From the NCBI GenBank assembly GCA_016790705.1, contig JAEUOT010000046.1, positions 124,001 through 188,000 on the forward strand: DNA of 64,000 nt, given 5' to 3'. A program made the translations under genes and the position numbers. The notes beneath the pieces are model-generated. The model searched no databases. It was given only the letters and a program-made list of their open reading frames with translations, and was not told the DNA's origin. Shown piece after piece: positions 1 through 8,637 of the stretch. Each line of letters opens with the position of its first letter. The stretch's first letter is position 1. Source of the stretch: Hydrogenophaga sp. GTDB taxonomy: Bacteria; Pseudomonadota; Gammaproteobacteria; Burkholderiales; Burkholderiaceae_C.

Positions 1-1
1 C

Positions 2-283
2 GGCGTGGACGAGGCGATCGCCCACATCAACCGCTACAGCAGCCACCACACCGACGCCATCCTCACCACCGACCACATGCACGCCCAGCGCTTCCTGCGC
101 GAGGTGGACTCGGCCAGCGTGATGGTGAATGCGAGCACCCGCTTCGCCGATGGCTTCGAGTACGGGCTGGGCGCCGAAATCGGTATCAGCACCGACAAGT
201 TCCACGCCCGCGGGCCGGTCGGTGTCGAAGGCCTGACCTCGCTGAAATACGTTGTGCTGGGTGAAGGCGAAATCCGCTCCTGA
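2..283 (+). CDS. proA: Gamma-glutamyl phosphate reductase, C-terminal part
   Basis: The open frame enters from before the window, so only about the last 93 residues are present. ProA reduces gamma-glutamyl phosphate to glutamate-5-semialdehyde with NADPH, the second step of proline synthesis in the cytoplasm. The fragment carries the typical C-terminal ProA signatures: [13 protein letters not shown], then [10 protein letters not shown], then [17 protein letters not shown]. The catalytic cysteine lies upstream of the window. The gene ends 188 bases before gshA, and the gap contains a dispersed hairpin repeat, so read-through into gshA is uncertain. Confidence 0.93.
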   Translation, partial: GVDEAIAHINRYSSHHTDAILTTDHMHAQRFLREVDSASVMVNASTRFADGFEYGLGAEIGISTDKFHARGPVGVEGLTSLKYVVLGEGEIRS

Positions 284-387
284 GCGGGGCTTGCAAGCGG
301 CACCTTCGGCCCCATACTCAACAGGCCTGTGTTTTTCCCAACAACTCCAAACTTCAGCCCGAACGCAACGCCAGAGCGTCCAGGCCA

Positions 388-461
388 GCGCGGAACCGGC
401 TTTGCCGGGCCGCTGCTGGCGCCCCCCAGTGGGGGGTGACGCCGCAGGCGGCGCGGGGGCG
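388..461 (+). repeat. Dispersed three-hairpin repeat, copy A
   Basis: The element starts with GGAACCGGCTTTGCCGGGCC (hairpin CCGGC/GCCGG), continues with a hairpin CCCCCC-AGT-GGGGGG, then a hairpin CGCCGC-AG-GCGGCG, and ends in a G run. Three other copies in this window share this order (near 3781, 15320 and 37520). It fills the gap between proA and gshA and covers an in-frame GTG at 436, which is one reason to place the gshA start further downstream. Confidence 0.75.
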
Positions 462-471
462 TCCACTACCT

Positions 472-1755
472 ATGGTTCCGCATCTCGTGACCGCCCTCAC
501 GGGCCCCATCAACGAACTCGAACAGCGCATTCTCGAATCCACGCCGGTGATCGAGCGCTGGTTCCGGCTGGAGTGGATGGAGCACACGCCGCCGTTCTAC
601 AGCTCGGTGGACGTGCGCAACGCCGGCTTCAAGCTCGCGCCGGTCGACACCAACCTGTTCCCGGGCGCCTGGAACCACCTGACGCCCGAGATGATGCCGC
701 TGGCGGTGCAGGCGGCGATGGCGGCGATCGAGAAGATCTGTCCGGAGGCCAAGAACCTGCTGCTGGTGCCCGAGAACCGCACCGATTCCTTCTACCTCGC
801 CAACCTCGCGCAACTGCAGCGCGTGTTCTATCAGGCGGGACTGAACGTGCGCCTGGGATCCTTGTCCAACGACATCAAGGCGCCCACGACCTTTGACCTG
901 CCCGGTGGCGAAACGGTCACGCTGGAACCCCTGATCCGCAGCAAGCGCCGGCTGGGGCTCAAGCACTTCGATCCCTGCACCATCCTGCTCAACAACGACC
1001 TGAGCGCGGGCGCCCCCGGCATCCTCGAAGACCTGCACGAACAGTACCTGCTGCCGCCGCTACACGCGGGCTGGGGCGTGCGCCGCAAGAGCAACCACTT
1101 CAAGGCCTACGAGGAAGTGGCCAAGCGCTTCGGCAAGCTGCTGGGCATGGACCCCTGGCTGATCACGCCGATGTACGGCCAGTGCGGGGAGGTGAATTTC
1201 GCCGACAAGACCGGCCTCGAATGCCTGCGCAGCAACACCGACGCCCTGCTCGCGCGCATCCGCCGCAAGTACAAGGAATACGGCATCAACGAGAAGCCGT
1301 TTGCGGTCATCAAGGCCGACAACAGCCATCAGGCCCTGGGTCAGCTCACGGTCCGCGACGCGAAGGAACTGGACGATGCCTGGTTCAAGGCGCGCGCCAA
1401 GGCGGTGGCCGGGCACAACATCGGCGAGGTCGTCATCCAGGAAGGTGTGCTGACCAACGAACGCATCAACGCGGCGGTGGCCGAACCGGTGGTCTACATG
1501 ATGGACCGCTACGTGGTGGGCGGCTTCTACCGTGTTCACGCCGACCGCGGCACCGACGAGAGCCTGAGCGTGCCGGGATCGAGCTTCGTGCCACTGGCCT
1601 TCGAGCAGAGTGCGCAGCTCCCGCAGCCGGGCGTCAAGCCGGGGGCGAGCGTGCCCAACCGGTTCTACATGTACGGCGTGATCGGACGGTTGGCGATGTT
1701 GTCGGCCGCCTATGAACTGGAAGCGACCGACCCGGAGGCCGAGCAGTACGAATGA
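472..1755 (+). CDS. gshA: Glutamate-cysteine ligase (proteobacterial GshA type)
   Basis: This enzyme joins glutamate and cysteine with ATP, the first step of glutathione synthesis. The 427-residue protein resembles the glutamate-cysteine ligase family found in betaproteobacteria and acidithiobacilli, not the E. coli GshA type. Recognisable stretches are VDTNLFPGAWNHL near the N-terminus, LVPENRTDSFYL, and FAVIKADNSHQALGQ in the C-terminal half. I chose ATG 472 because the in-frame GTG at 436 falls inside a repeat element. No strong ribosome binding site precedes it. The partner enzyme gshB lies 3.3 kb downstream on the same strand, with a potassium transporter and a BenE-type transporter between them. 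Confidence 0.88.
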   Translation: MVPHLVTALTGPINELEQRILESTPVIERWFRLEWMEHTPPFYSSVDVRNAGFKLAPVDTNLFPGAWNHLTPEMMPLAVQAAMAAIEKICPEAKNLLLVPENRTDSFYLANLAQLQRVFYQAGLNVRLGSLSNDIKAPTTFDLPGGETVTLEPLIRSKRRLGLKHFDPCTILLNNDLSAGAPGILEDLHEQYLLPPLHAGWGVRRKSNHFKAYEEVAKRFGKLLGMDPWLITPMYGQCGEVNFADKTGLECLRSNTDALLARIRRKYKEYGINEKPFAVIKADNSHQALGQLTVRDAKELDDAWFKARAKAVAGHNIGEVVIQEGVLTNERINAAVAEPVVYMMDRYVVGGFYRVHADRGTDESLSVPGSSFVPLAFEQSAQLPQPGVKPGASVPNRFYMYGVIGRLAMLSAAYELEATDPEAEQYE

Positions 1756-1871
1756 TGTCAAGGCGTCTTGTTGCATCGCAGCAACGGGCGCCGGGACCTT
1801 CCCTCACTCGCCTTTTCCCTACTGACAGAGCGCAGGGCGCGGGCGCAGAATCGGTGGCTTCAAGATAACGG

Positions 1872-1899
1872 GCCTGATGCTTCGGGGTCAGGCGGTTTT
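1872..1899 (+). promoter_or_regulatory. Hairpin with T tract abutting the kup start
   Basis: GCCTGA (1872-1877) and TCAGGC (1888-1893) form a perfect 6-base stem with a GC-rich loop, followed by GGTTTT and then directly by the kup GTG codon. It looks like a weak intrinsic terminator, or a hairpin that could hide the ribosome binding region of kup. It may simply end gshA transcripts. Function is inferred from shape and place only. Confidence 0.4.
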
Positions 1900-3768
1900 G
1901 TGTCATCGAACAAGTCGTCGCTTGCCGCGCTCACCCTGGGCGCCATCGGAGTGGTCTATGGCGATATCGGCACCAGCGTGCTGTACGCCATCAAGGAAAT
2001 TTTCGGGTCCGGCCACGTTCCCTTCACCCACGAAAACGTCTATGGCGTCCTGTCCATCGTCTTCTGGACGCTGACGGTCATCGTCTCGATCAAGTACGTC
2101 ACCCTGGTGCTGCGGGCCGACAACCACGGCGAGGGCGGCCTGATCGCCATGCTGGCACTGGCCTCGCAGGCCGTCAAAGACCGGCCGGAGCTGCGCAAGT
2201 GGATGCTGGCCATCGGCATCTTCGGCACCTCCCTGTTCTACGGTGACGGGGTCATCACCCCGGCGATCTCGGTGCTGTCGGCGGTCGAGGGTCTGGAGGT
2301 CGTCTCGCCCCACTTCAAGCAGTACGTGGTGCCGCTGACGCTGGTGGTGCTGTTCGCGCTGTTCTTTGTGCAGAAACGCGGCACCGGCGGCATCGGCAAA
2401 TTCTTCGGTCCCATCACCGTGCTGTGGTTCGTCTCGATTGCCGTGCTGGGCGTGACGCACATCGTCGGCCATCCGGAAATCCTGTGGGCACTGCTGCCGC
2501 ACCACGCCTGGCTGTTCGCCTGGAACAACCCGGGCACGACCTTCATCATCCTGGGGGCTGTGGTGCTTTGCGTGACCGGTGGCGAAGCGCTTTACGCCGA
2601 CATGGGGCACTTCGGCAAGAAGCCGATCCGCATGGCCTGGTTCTCGATCGTGATGCCTTGCCTGACGCTGAACTACTTCGGCCAGGGCGCGCTGCTGCTG
2701 GCCGAGCCGGAGGCGGTCAAGAACCCGTTCTTCAACATGGCGCCCGACTGGGCGCTGCTGCCGCTGGTGGGGCTGGCCACCATGGCGACGGTGATCGCTT
2801 CGCAGGCGCTGATCTCCGGCGCCTTCAGCGTGACCAAGCAGGCGATCCAGCTCGGGTACCTGCCGCGCCTGAACATCCGCCACACCAGCGTGCACGACAC
2901 CGGCCAGATCTACATCCCGTTCGTGAACTGGGGCCTGTTCACCGCCATCGTGCTGGCGGTGGTCATGTTCAAGTCGTCCTCCAGCCTCGCGGCGGCGTAC
3001 GGCATTGCGGTGACCCTGGACATGCTGATCACCACGGTGCTGACCTTCTTCGTGATCCGCTATGGCTGGAAGTACCCGCTGTGGCTGTGCCTGGGGGCGA
3101 CCGGGTGGTTCTTTGTGGTGGACATCTCGTTCTTTGCGTCCAACCTCCTCAAGCTGTTCGCCGGTGGCTGGTTCCCGCTCATGATCGGTGGCGTGGTGTT
3201 TACGCTGATGATGACCTGGAAGCAGGGTCGCACGCTGATGGCCAAGGCGCAACACGCCGAGGCGATCGAGCTCGACAGCTTCCTCGAAGCGGTGTTCATG
3301 GCGCCGCCGGCCCGGGTGGACGGCACAGCGGTGTTCCTCACCGCCGAGACCGGCACCGTGCCCAACGCGCTGCTGCACAACCTCAAGCACAACAAGGTGC
3401 TGCATGCGCAGAACCTGTTCGTCACCGTGCGCAGCCACGAGGTGCCCTGGATCGGGCTGGACAAGCGGCTGGAGATCGAACCGCTGGGCCACGACTGCTG
3501 GCAGGTGGTGATCCACTACGGCTTCAAGAACGACCCGGACGTGCCCAAGGCGCTGGAGTCGATGCGCGGGCGGGGCTGTGACCTGGAGCCCATGACCACC
3601 AGCTACTTCCTCTCGCGCGATCTGGTGGTGCCGACCCTGGGCGACGGCATGGCGCTGTGGCGCGAGAAGCTGTTCGCGCAGATGCACCACAACGCCGGCG
3701 CTGCGGCCGAGTTCCTGAACCTGCCGAACAACGCGGTGATCGAGTTGGGCTCCAAGCTGGAGATTTAG
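1900..3768 (+). CDS. kup: Low-affinity potassium transporter Kup
   Basis: Kup brings K+ into the cell across the inner membrane, probably by proton symport. The protein of 622 residues has the usual length of the family. The N-terminus reads [20 protein letters not shown], the hallmark of the first membrane helix, followed by about eleven more hydrophobic segments to roughly residue 440 and a soluble C-terminal domain. GTG 1900 was chosen because it sits just before this hallmark and gives the standard length; an upstream in-frame start at 1768 would add 44 residues without family resemblance. The motif reads GTSVLYA where many relatives have GTSPLYA. The gene lies between gshA and gshB. Confidence 0.93.
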   Translation: MSSNKSSLAALTLGAIGVVYGDIGTSVLYAIKEIFGSGHVPFTHENVYGVLSIVFWTLTVIVSIKYVTLVLRADNHGEGGLIAMLALASQAVKDRPELRKWMLAIGIFGTSLFYGDGVITPAISVLSAVEGLEVVSPHFKQYVVPLTLVVLFALFFVQKRGTGGIGKFFGPITVLWFVSIAVLGVTHIVGHPEILWALLPHHAWLFAWNNPGTTFIILGAVVLCVTGGEALYADMGHFGKKPIRMAWFSIVMPCLTLNYFGQGALLLAEPEAVKNPFFNMAPDWALLPLVGLATMATVIASQALISGAFSVTKQAIQLGYLPRLNIRHTSVHDTGQIYIPFVNWGLFTAIVLAVVMFKSSSSLAAAYGIAVTLDMLITTVLTFFVIRYGWKYPLWLCLGATGWFFVVDISFFASNLLKLFAGGWFPLMIGGVVFTLMMTWKQGRTLMAKAQHAEAIELDSFLEAVFMAPPARVDGTAVFLTAETGTVPNALLHNLKHNKVLHAQNLFVTVRSHEVPWIGLDKRLEIEPLGHDCWQVVIHYGFKNDPDVPKALESMRGRGCDLEPMTTSYFLSRDLVVPTLGDGMALWREKLFAQMHHNAGAAAEFLNLPNNAVIELGSKLEI

Positions 3769-3780
3769 CCCACCCCCGTC

Positions 3781-3852
3781 GCTTATTCGCTTCGCGTAAC
3801 CGCTCCGCCCCTCAAGGGGCGATGCGAGTGGCCCGGCGGAGCCGGTTCCACC
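3781..3852 (-). repeat. Dispersed three-hairpin repeat, copy B (reverse orientation)
   Basis: Read on the plus strand it contains hairpin GCCCC-TCAA-GGGGC followed by GGCCCGGCGGAGCCGGTTCC, which is the reverse complement of the leading block of copies A and D. It fills most of the 134-base gap between kup and the BenE-type gene. The central block is shorter and less well conserved than in copies C and D. Confidence 0.65.
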
Positions 3853-3902
3853 GCATCCTCGACCAAGACACGTGCTCCGATGGCTTGGCTGACAATCGCC
3901 GG

Positions 3903-5087
3903 ATGTCTTTTTTCCGTGACCTGAACCTGTCGGCCGCCACGGCCGGTTTCGTGGCGGTGCTGGTGGGCTTCACCAGCTCGGTCGCCATCGTCTTCCAGGC
4001 CGCGCAGGCCTTCGGCGCCACGCCCGAGCTCATCACCTCCTGGATGTGGGCGCTGGGGCTGGGAATGGGCCTGTGCTCGGCCATCCCTTCGCTGATCCTG
4101 AAGAAGCCGGTGATGGTGGCCTGGAGCACGCCGGGTGCCGCGGTGCTGGCCACCGCAGGCCTGGCCGGCGGCTTCACGATGGCGCAGGCGGTGGGTGCTT
4201 TCATGGCCTGTGCGGTGCTGATCATCCTGTCGGGCGCGACCGGGCTGTTCGAACGCGTCATGAACCGCATCCCGATGGCGATTGCCTCTGCCCTGCTGGC
4301 CGGTGTGCTGGCGCGGTTCGGCCTGCAGGCGTTTGCCGCGGCGCAGACCGCGCTGGCGCTGGTGGTGCTGATGCTGCTGGCCTATCTGCTGGGGCGCCGT
4401 TTTCTGCCGCGCTACGCCGTGCCGCTGACCCTGCTGGCGGCGGTTGCGTACGTCCTTGCCAACGGGCAGTTCAACGCCGGTGCGCTCACGCTGCAGTGGG
4501 CGGTGCCGGTGTTCACCACGCCCGAGTTCACGTTCAGCGCCTTCGTCAGCCTGGCGCTGCCGCTGTTCATCGTCACCATGGCCTCGCAGAACCTGCCCGG
4601 TGTGGCGGCGATCCGCGCGGCCGGTTACGACATGCCGATCTCGAAGATCATCACCATGACCGGCGTCGCGACGCTGGTGCTCGCGCCCTTCGGCGGTTAC
4701 GCGCTCAACCTCAGCGCGATCACGGCCGCGATCTGCATGGGCGAAGAAGCCCACCCCGACAAGGCCAAGCGCTACACCGCGGCCGTGGCCTGCGGTCTGA
4801 TCTACATCGCCATTGGCCTGGTCGGCGCGGCGGTCACCGGCCTGCTGCTGGCCTTCCCGAAGGAACTGGTGCTGGCAATCGCCGGGCTGGCGCTGCTGGG
4901 CAGCATCGGTGGTGGCCTGCACGCCGCCTTGCGCGAAGACACCCACCGCGAAGCCGCGCTCATCACCTTCCTCGTCACGCTCAGCGGTGTGGTGATCGCC
5001 GGCATCGGCTCGGCCTTCTGGGGCGTGATCGCCGGCGCGCTGGCGCTGTTTGTGCAACAGTACGGAGCCCGAAAGACAAGCCCATGA
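3903..5087 (+). CDS. BenE/YdcO-family transporter
   Basis: This 394-residue integral membrane protein belongs to the BenE family of benzoate/proton symporters by its overall sequence: LSAATAGFVAVLVGFTSSVAIVFQAA at the N-terminus, SWMWALGLGMG, KKPVMVAWSTPGAAVLA and FIVTMASQNLPGVAAIRAAGYD in the middle. About eleven membrane helices can be counted. Its substrate here is not known; no benzoate catabolic genes lie nearby. ATG 3903 begins the conserved region and follows a repeat element. The stop overlaps the gshB start (ATGA), so the two are probably translated together. Many family members sit next to unrelated genes, so a glutathione-related role is only a guess. Confidence 0.8.
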   Translation: MSFFRDLNLSAATAGFVAVLVGFTSSVAIVFQAAQAFGATPELITSWMWALGLGMGLCSAIPSLILKKPVMVAWSTPGAAVLATAGLAGGFTMAQAVGAFMACAVLIILSGATGLFERVMNRIPMAIASALLAGVLARFGLQAFAAAQTALALVVLMLLAYLLGRRFLPRYAVPLTLLAAVAYVLANGQFNAGALTLQWAVPVFTTPEFTFSAFVSLALPLFIVTMASQNLPGVAAIRAAGYDMPISKIITMTGVATLVLAPFGGYALNLSAITAAICMGEEAHPDKAKRYTAAVACGLIYIAIGLVGAAVTGLLLAFPKELVLAIAGLALLGSIGGGLHAALREDTHREAALITFLVTLSGVVIAGIGSAFWGVIAGALALFVQQYGARKTSP

Positions 5088-6037
5088 ACATCCTCTTCGT
5101 TGCCGATCCCCTGGAGTCCTTCAAGACCTACAAGGACACCACCTTTGCCATGATGCGCGAGCTGCAGAAACGCGGCCACGCCATCGCCGCCACCGAGCCA
5201 CGTCACATGGGCTGGCGCAGCGGCGGCACCGTCAATGCCACGGTGCGCCGCATCCGCCTGACGGGCGACGCGCACGACTGGTTCAGCGTCACCGGCGAAG
5301 CGGTCGAAGCGCTCAAGGACTTCGACGCGGTGCTGATGCGCAAGGACCCGCCCTTCGACAGCGAGTTCTTCTACTGCACCCACCTGCTGGAACAGGCGCA
5401 ACGCGAAGGCGCGCGCGTGTTCAACCGGCCCTCGGCCCTGCGTGAACACCCCGAAAAACTCGCTCTGATGGAGTTCGCCCAGTTCGCGCCGCCCACGCTG
5501 GTGACGCGCTCGCCCGAGGCGATCCGCGCCTTCCATGCCGAGCACCGGGACATCATCCTCAAGCCGCTGGACGGCATGGGCGGCATGGGCATCTTCCGCG
5601 TCGGTGCCGACGGCATGAACCTGGGCTCGATCATCGAAACGCTCAACCAGGGCGGCGCCACCAGCGTGATGGTGCAGCGCTACCTGCCCGAGATCGTGCT
5701 GGGCGACAAGCGCCTGCTGCTGATCGGGGGCAAGGTCGCGCCCTTCGTGTTGGCGCGCATTCCGCAGGGCAACGAGGTGCGCGGCAACCTGGCGGCCGGC
5801 GGCAAGGGCGTGGCGCAGCCGCTGTCCGACGAGAACCGCGCCGTGGCCGAGGCCATTGCGCCGGTGCTGGCCGCGCGCGGCCTGCTGCTGGTGGGGCTGG
5901 ACATGATCGGCAACAAGGTCACCGAGATCAACGTCACCAGCCCGACCTGCTTCCAGGAGATCCACGACCAGACCGGCTTCGACGTGCCGGCGATGTTCGT
6001 GGATGCGCTCGAAGCGGCGTTGAAAGTCCCGTCTTGA
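5084..6037 (+). CDS. gshB: Glutathione synthetase
   Basis: GshB adds glycine to gamma-glutamylcysteine with ATP to make glutathione. At 317 residues it has the usual length. The ATP-grasp fold is recognisable: the N-terminal [31 protein letters not shown], the nucleotide-binding loop [16 protein letters not shown] near residues 154-170, and the C-terminal metal and substrate region [18 protein letters not shown]. The start overlaps the stop of the BenE-type gene by four bases, and the stop overlaps the TTG start of the next gene. With gshA at 472 it completes the glutathione pathway. Confidence 0.95.
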   Translation: MNILFVADPLESFKTYKDTTFAMMRELQKRGHAIAATEPRHMGWRSGGTVNATVRRIRLTGDAHDWFSVTGEAVEALKDFDAVLMRKDPPFDSEFFYCTHLLEQAQREGARVFNRPSALREHPEKLALMEFAQFAPPTLVTRSPEAIRAFHAEHRDIILKPLDGMGGMGIFRVGADGMNLGSIIETLNQGGATSVMVQRYLPEIVLGDKRLLLIGGKVAPFVLARIPQGNEVRGNLAAGGKGVAQPLSDENRAVAEAIAPVLAARGLLLVGLDMIGNKVTEINVTSPTCFQEIHDQTGFDVPAMFVDALEAALKVPS

Positions 6038-6291
6038 GCGAAGCGCCCAAGCCTGTCCAGGCGAACAACCCGCTCCATGGCATGACGCTGGAGGCGATCC
6101 TCAACGCCCTGGTCGACCACTACGGCTGGGACGGTCTGGGCGAGCGCATCCCGGTGCGCTGTTTCAACATCGACCCGAGCATCACCTCCAGCCTGCGCTT
6201 CCTGCGCAAGACGCCCTGGGCGCGTGAGAAGGTCGAGGGCCTGTACCTCTACATGCTGCGCGAGCAGCAGCGGCGCGGCGGCCGGCGCTGA
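6034..6291 (+). CDS. VF530-family small protein (DUF2132)
   Basis: An 85-residue protein matching the VF530 family, whose founding member is a Vibrio fischeri protein of known structure described as DNA-binding. The conserved block runs from [25 protein letters not shown] to [19 protein letters not shown]. The tail is very basic (QQRRGGRR). The only start that keeps the whole conserved block is TTG 6034, which overlaps the gshB stop; ATG 6079 would cut into the domain. Coupling to gshB is typical in related genomes as far as I recall, but the cellular role is unknown. Confidence 0.8.
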   Translation: MSEAPKPVQANNPLHGMTLEAILNALVDHYGWDGLGERIPVRCFNIDPSITSSLRFLRKTPWAREKVEGLYLYMLREQQRRGGRR

Positions 6292-6295
6292 CGAG

Positions 6296-7057
6296 TCAGA
6301 CCACCAGCCCGTCGACGAACACCTTGAGTTCGCCGGGTTCGAACGCCGTCCACTGCTCGTCGCTGGTCAGCGGCGTGGTGACGATCACGGCCGCGCGGTC
6401 GCCCGGCTGATTCACTTCGGCGAAGTTGACGGTCCAGTCCTGGTCCATCAGCGTGGCCTTGGAGAACGGGTACTGGCGCACCAGCCAGTGCAGCTTGGTC
6501 GAGCAGTGCGCCCAGAGCGCTTCGCCGTTGGACAGCAGGAAGTTGAAGGTGCCGAACGGCGTGACCTGCGGGATCAGCTCGCGCAGGGTGTGCGTCAGCT
6601 CCTCGGTGCTGGGCAGGCTGGCGTGCGATTTCGCCAGTTCCTGCATCAGCCAGCAGAAGGCGCGTTCGCTGTCGGTCGTGCCCACCGGGCGGAACTGCGC
6701 GTGCAGCTTGGGGAAATAGTCCTTGAGGTCACCGTTGTGCGCGAACACCCAGTGCCGGCCCCAGAGTTCGCGGGTGAACGGGTGGGCGTTCTCCAGCATC
6801 ACTTCGCCGATGGTCGCCTTGCGCACGTGGGCGATGATGTTCTTGCTCTTGAGCGGGTAGCTGCGCAGGAACTCGGCCATGCGCGAGTTGGCGGCGCTTT
6901 CGTGGTCGATGAACAGCCGCAGGCCCCGGCCCTCGAAGAAGGCAATGCCCCAGCCGTCGGCGTGGTGGTCGGTGGCGCCGCCGCGCTGGCAGAAGCCGGT
7001 GAAACTGAACGAGGCGTCGGTCGGTGTGGCGCAGTTGAGGGCGAGCAGTTGGCACAT
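6296..7057 (-). CDS. Class II glutamine amidotransferase (YafJ-like)
   Basis: A 253-residue protein of the class II (N-terminal nucleophile) glutamine amidotransferase family. The protein starts MCQLLALN, so Cys2 becomes the N-terminal catalytic nucleophile after methionine removal. Further signatures are HADGWGIAFFEG, IAHVRKATIG and FAHNGDL, which bind glutamine. There is no synthase domain, so the acceptor of the ammonia is unknown; relatives such as E. coli YafJ are uncharacterised or linked to gamma-glutamyl compounds. It converges with the VF530 gene and follows an efflux pump gene on the minus strand after a short gap. Confidence 0.88.
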   Translation of the reverse strand: MCQLLALNCATPTDASFSFTGFCQRGGATDHHADGWGIAFFEGRGLRLFIDHESAANSRMAEFLRSYPLKSKNIIAHVRKATIGEVMLENAHPFTRELWGRHWVFAHNGDLKDYFPKLHAQFRPVGTTDSERAFCWLMQELAKSHASLPSTEELTHTLRELIPQVTPFGTFNFLLSNGEALWAHCSTKLHWLVRQYPFSKATLMDQDWTVNFAEVNQPGDRAAVIVTTPLTSDEQWTAFEPGELKVFVDGLVV

Positions 7058-7061
7058 CGGA

Positions 7062-8564
7062 CTATTGTCTGGCAGCCCCGGTGGGTTTTGCGCGCATTTT
7101 CAGGGCGGCACCCACGGCCAGCGCGCAAATGGCTGCGACCATGAAAAACGTCTCGTTGAACGGGGCGAGGTGCCCCGGCGAGGTGTTGCCCGGGGCCAGG
7201 GTGAGGCCGTGCGCCGCGACCCGCCACTCCAGCACGATGCCACACAGGCTCACGCCGGCCGCACCGCCGAGCATGCGCAGGAAGTTGATGGCGCTGGCGC
7301 CCTGCGGAATCTGCGAGCGGTCCAGGCCGCGCATGGCGCCGACGTTGAGCGAGGGCAGGATGAAGCCCAGGCCGATGCGGCCCAGGATCGCCCAGGCCAC
7401 CAGCAGGGCGACCGTGCGCGTCGGGTTGGCCGCGTCGATGGTGGGCATGAGCGCGAACGACACCGCCAGCAAGGTCAACCCGACACTGACGAGCCGGTGG
7501 GCCGGCTGGCGGTCGGACAGACGCCCGACCAGGGTGATGGTCACCGCCAGCACCAGGCCCGCGGGCAGCAGGATGGTGCCGACGAAGGAGGGCGAGAGGC
7601 CCAGGCCCATCTGCATGTAGACCGGCAGCAGGTAGGTCGAGCCGAACAGGCCGACGCCGTAGATGAAGGCGACGATGCTGCCCATCGCGAAGCGGCGGTC
7701 GCGGAACAGCGAGAGGTTCATCAGCGGGTCGGTGCCGCGGTCGGGGTGGCGGCGGCGGTCCAGCAGCATGCGCCGCTGCAGCATCACGAAGGCCAGCAGC
7801 GCCAGCGCCGCAGCCAGCAGCAGGCCGGTGGCGGCCAGCGCGGTGCCGCCCTTGAGTTCGACCAGCCCGTTGAGCAGGCACAGCGAGCCGGCCGAGGCCA
7901 GCAGCAGGCCGCGCCAGTCCAGCGCCGCGCCTTGCGGGTTGGCGGCCGCGCCGCCGGGGGCGTTGGTCGGCACGAAGCGGTGCGCCAGCCACAGCGAGGC
8001 CAGGCAGAACGGCACCACCATGAAGAAGATCGAGCGCCAGCCGAAGGCGTCGACCAGCAGGCCGCCGATGCTCGGTCCGATGGCGGGCGCGAGCACGACA
8101 CCTGTGCCGAAGAAGCCGCTGGCGCGGCCCTGCTCCTGCGGCTCGAAGGCGCGCAGGATGATGATGGCCGGGATCGGCTGCACCACGCCGGCCGCCAGCC
8201 CCTCGGCCACGCGCGCGGCCAGCACAAGGGTGAAGTGCTGGGCGAAGCCGCCGCCGATGCCGCCGGCCAGCAGCAGCCACATGCAGCCCACGTAGGTGCG
8301 CCGGTAGCCGTAACGCGCCAGCAGCCAGGGCGTGGTGAGCATGGACACCGTCATCGCCGCCATGAAGCCCGAGGTCGCCCACTGCGCGCGCTCCTGGCCG
8401 AGCGCGAAGTGGTGACTCATGTCGGGAATCGCCACGTTGACGATGGTCGAGGACATGACCGAGGCCATGGTGCCGACCATCACCGACAGCAGCAGCAACC
8501 AGCGGTAGCGCGCGCCGTGGCGCTCGCGCAGGGCGGTGATGGAGTGGTCGTGGTGGCGGGGCAT
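7062..8564 (-). CDS. MFS efflux transporter, DHA2 (EmrB-like) family
   Basis: A 500-residue inner membrane protein with about fourteen hydrophobic helices, the layout of the DHA2 drug:proton antiporters. The first helix holds MVGTMASVMSSTIVNVAIPDM, and the typical motif C of antiporters is seen in the stretch GFFGTGVVLAPAIGPSIGGLL. Substrate unknown. Start ATG 8564 (MPRHHDHS) is preferred; an in-frame start at 8624 would add 20 basic residues. No periplasmic adaptor (EmrA) gene lies beside it. It follows the YeiH-type gene by about 70 bases and ends 4 bases from the amidotransferase start, so it may be the tail of the upstream operon. Confidence 0.85.
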   Translation of the reverse strand: MPRHHDHSITALRERHGARYRWLLLLSVMVGTMASVMSSTIVNVAIPDMSHHFALGQERAQWATSGFMAAMTVSMLTTPWLLARYGYRRTYVGCMWLLLAGGIGGGFAQHFTLVLAARVAEGLAAGVVQPIPAIIILRAFEPQEQGRASGFFGTGVVLAPAIGPSIGGLLVDAFGWRSIFFMVVPFCLASLWLAHRFVPTNAPGGAAANPQGAALDWRGLLLASAGSLCLLNGLVELKGGTALAATGLLLAAALALLAFVMLQRRMLLDRRRHPDRGTDPLMNLSLFRDRRFAMGSIVAFIYGVGLFGSTYLLPVYMQMGLGLSPSFVGTILLPAGLVLAVTITLVGRLSDRQPAHRLVSVGLTLLAVSFALMPTIDAANPTRTVALLVAWAILGRIGLGFILPSLNVGAMRGLDRSQIPQGASAINFLRMLGGAAGVSLCGIVLEWRVAAHGLTLAPGNTSPGHLAPFNETFFMVAAICALAVGAALKMRAKPTGAARQ

Positions 8565-8637
8565 GCTGGAGGCTCGATGGGCGAGCTTATCGGTTTTGCG
8601 CCGCGTTGCCCCGACCTGGGACATGGTGCGCCGAGGT

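Noticed and set aside
436-471. GTG start 12 codons upstream for gshA
   Set aside because: It lies inside repeat copy A and would add low-complexity residues not seen in the family.
1903-3690. Long open frame of about 595 codons on the minus strand
   Set aside because: It is antisense to kup in full; its composition (His, Arg, Gln, Asp-rich, no motif) is what GC-rich antisense frames give.
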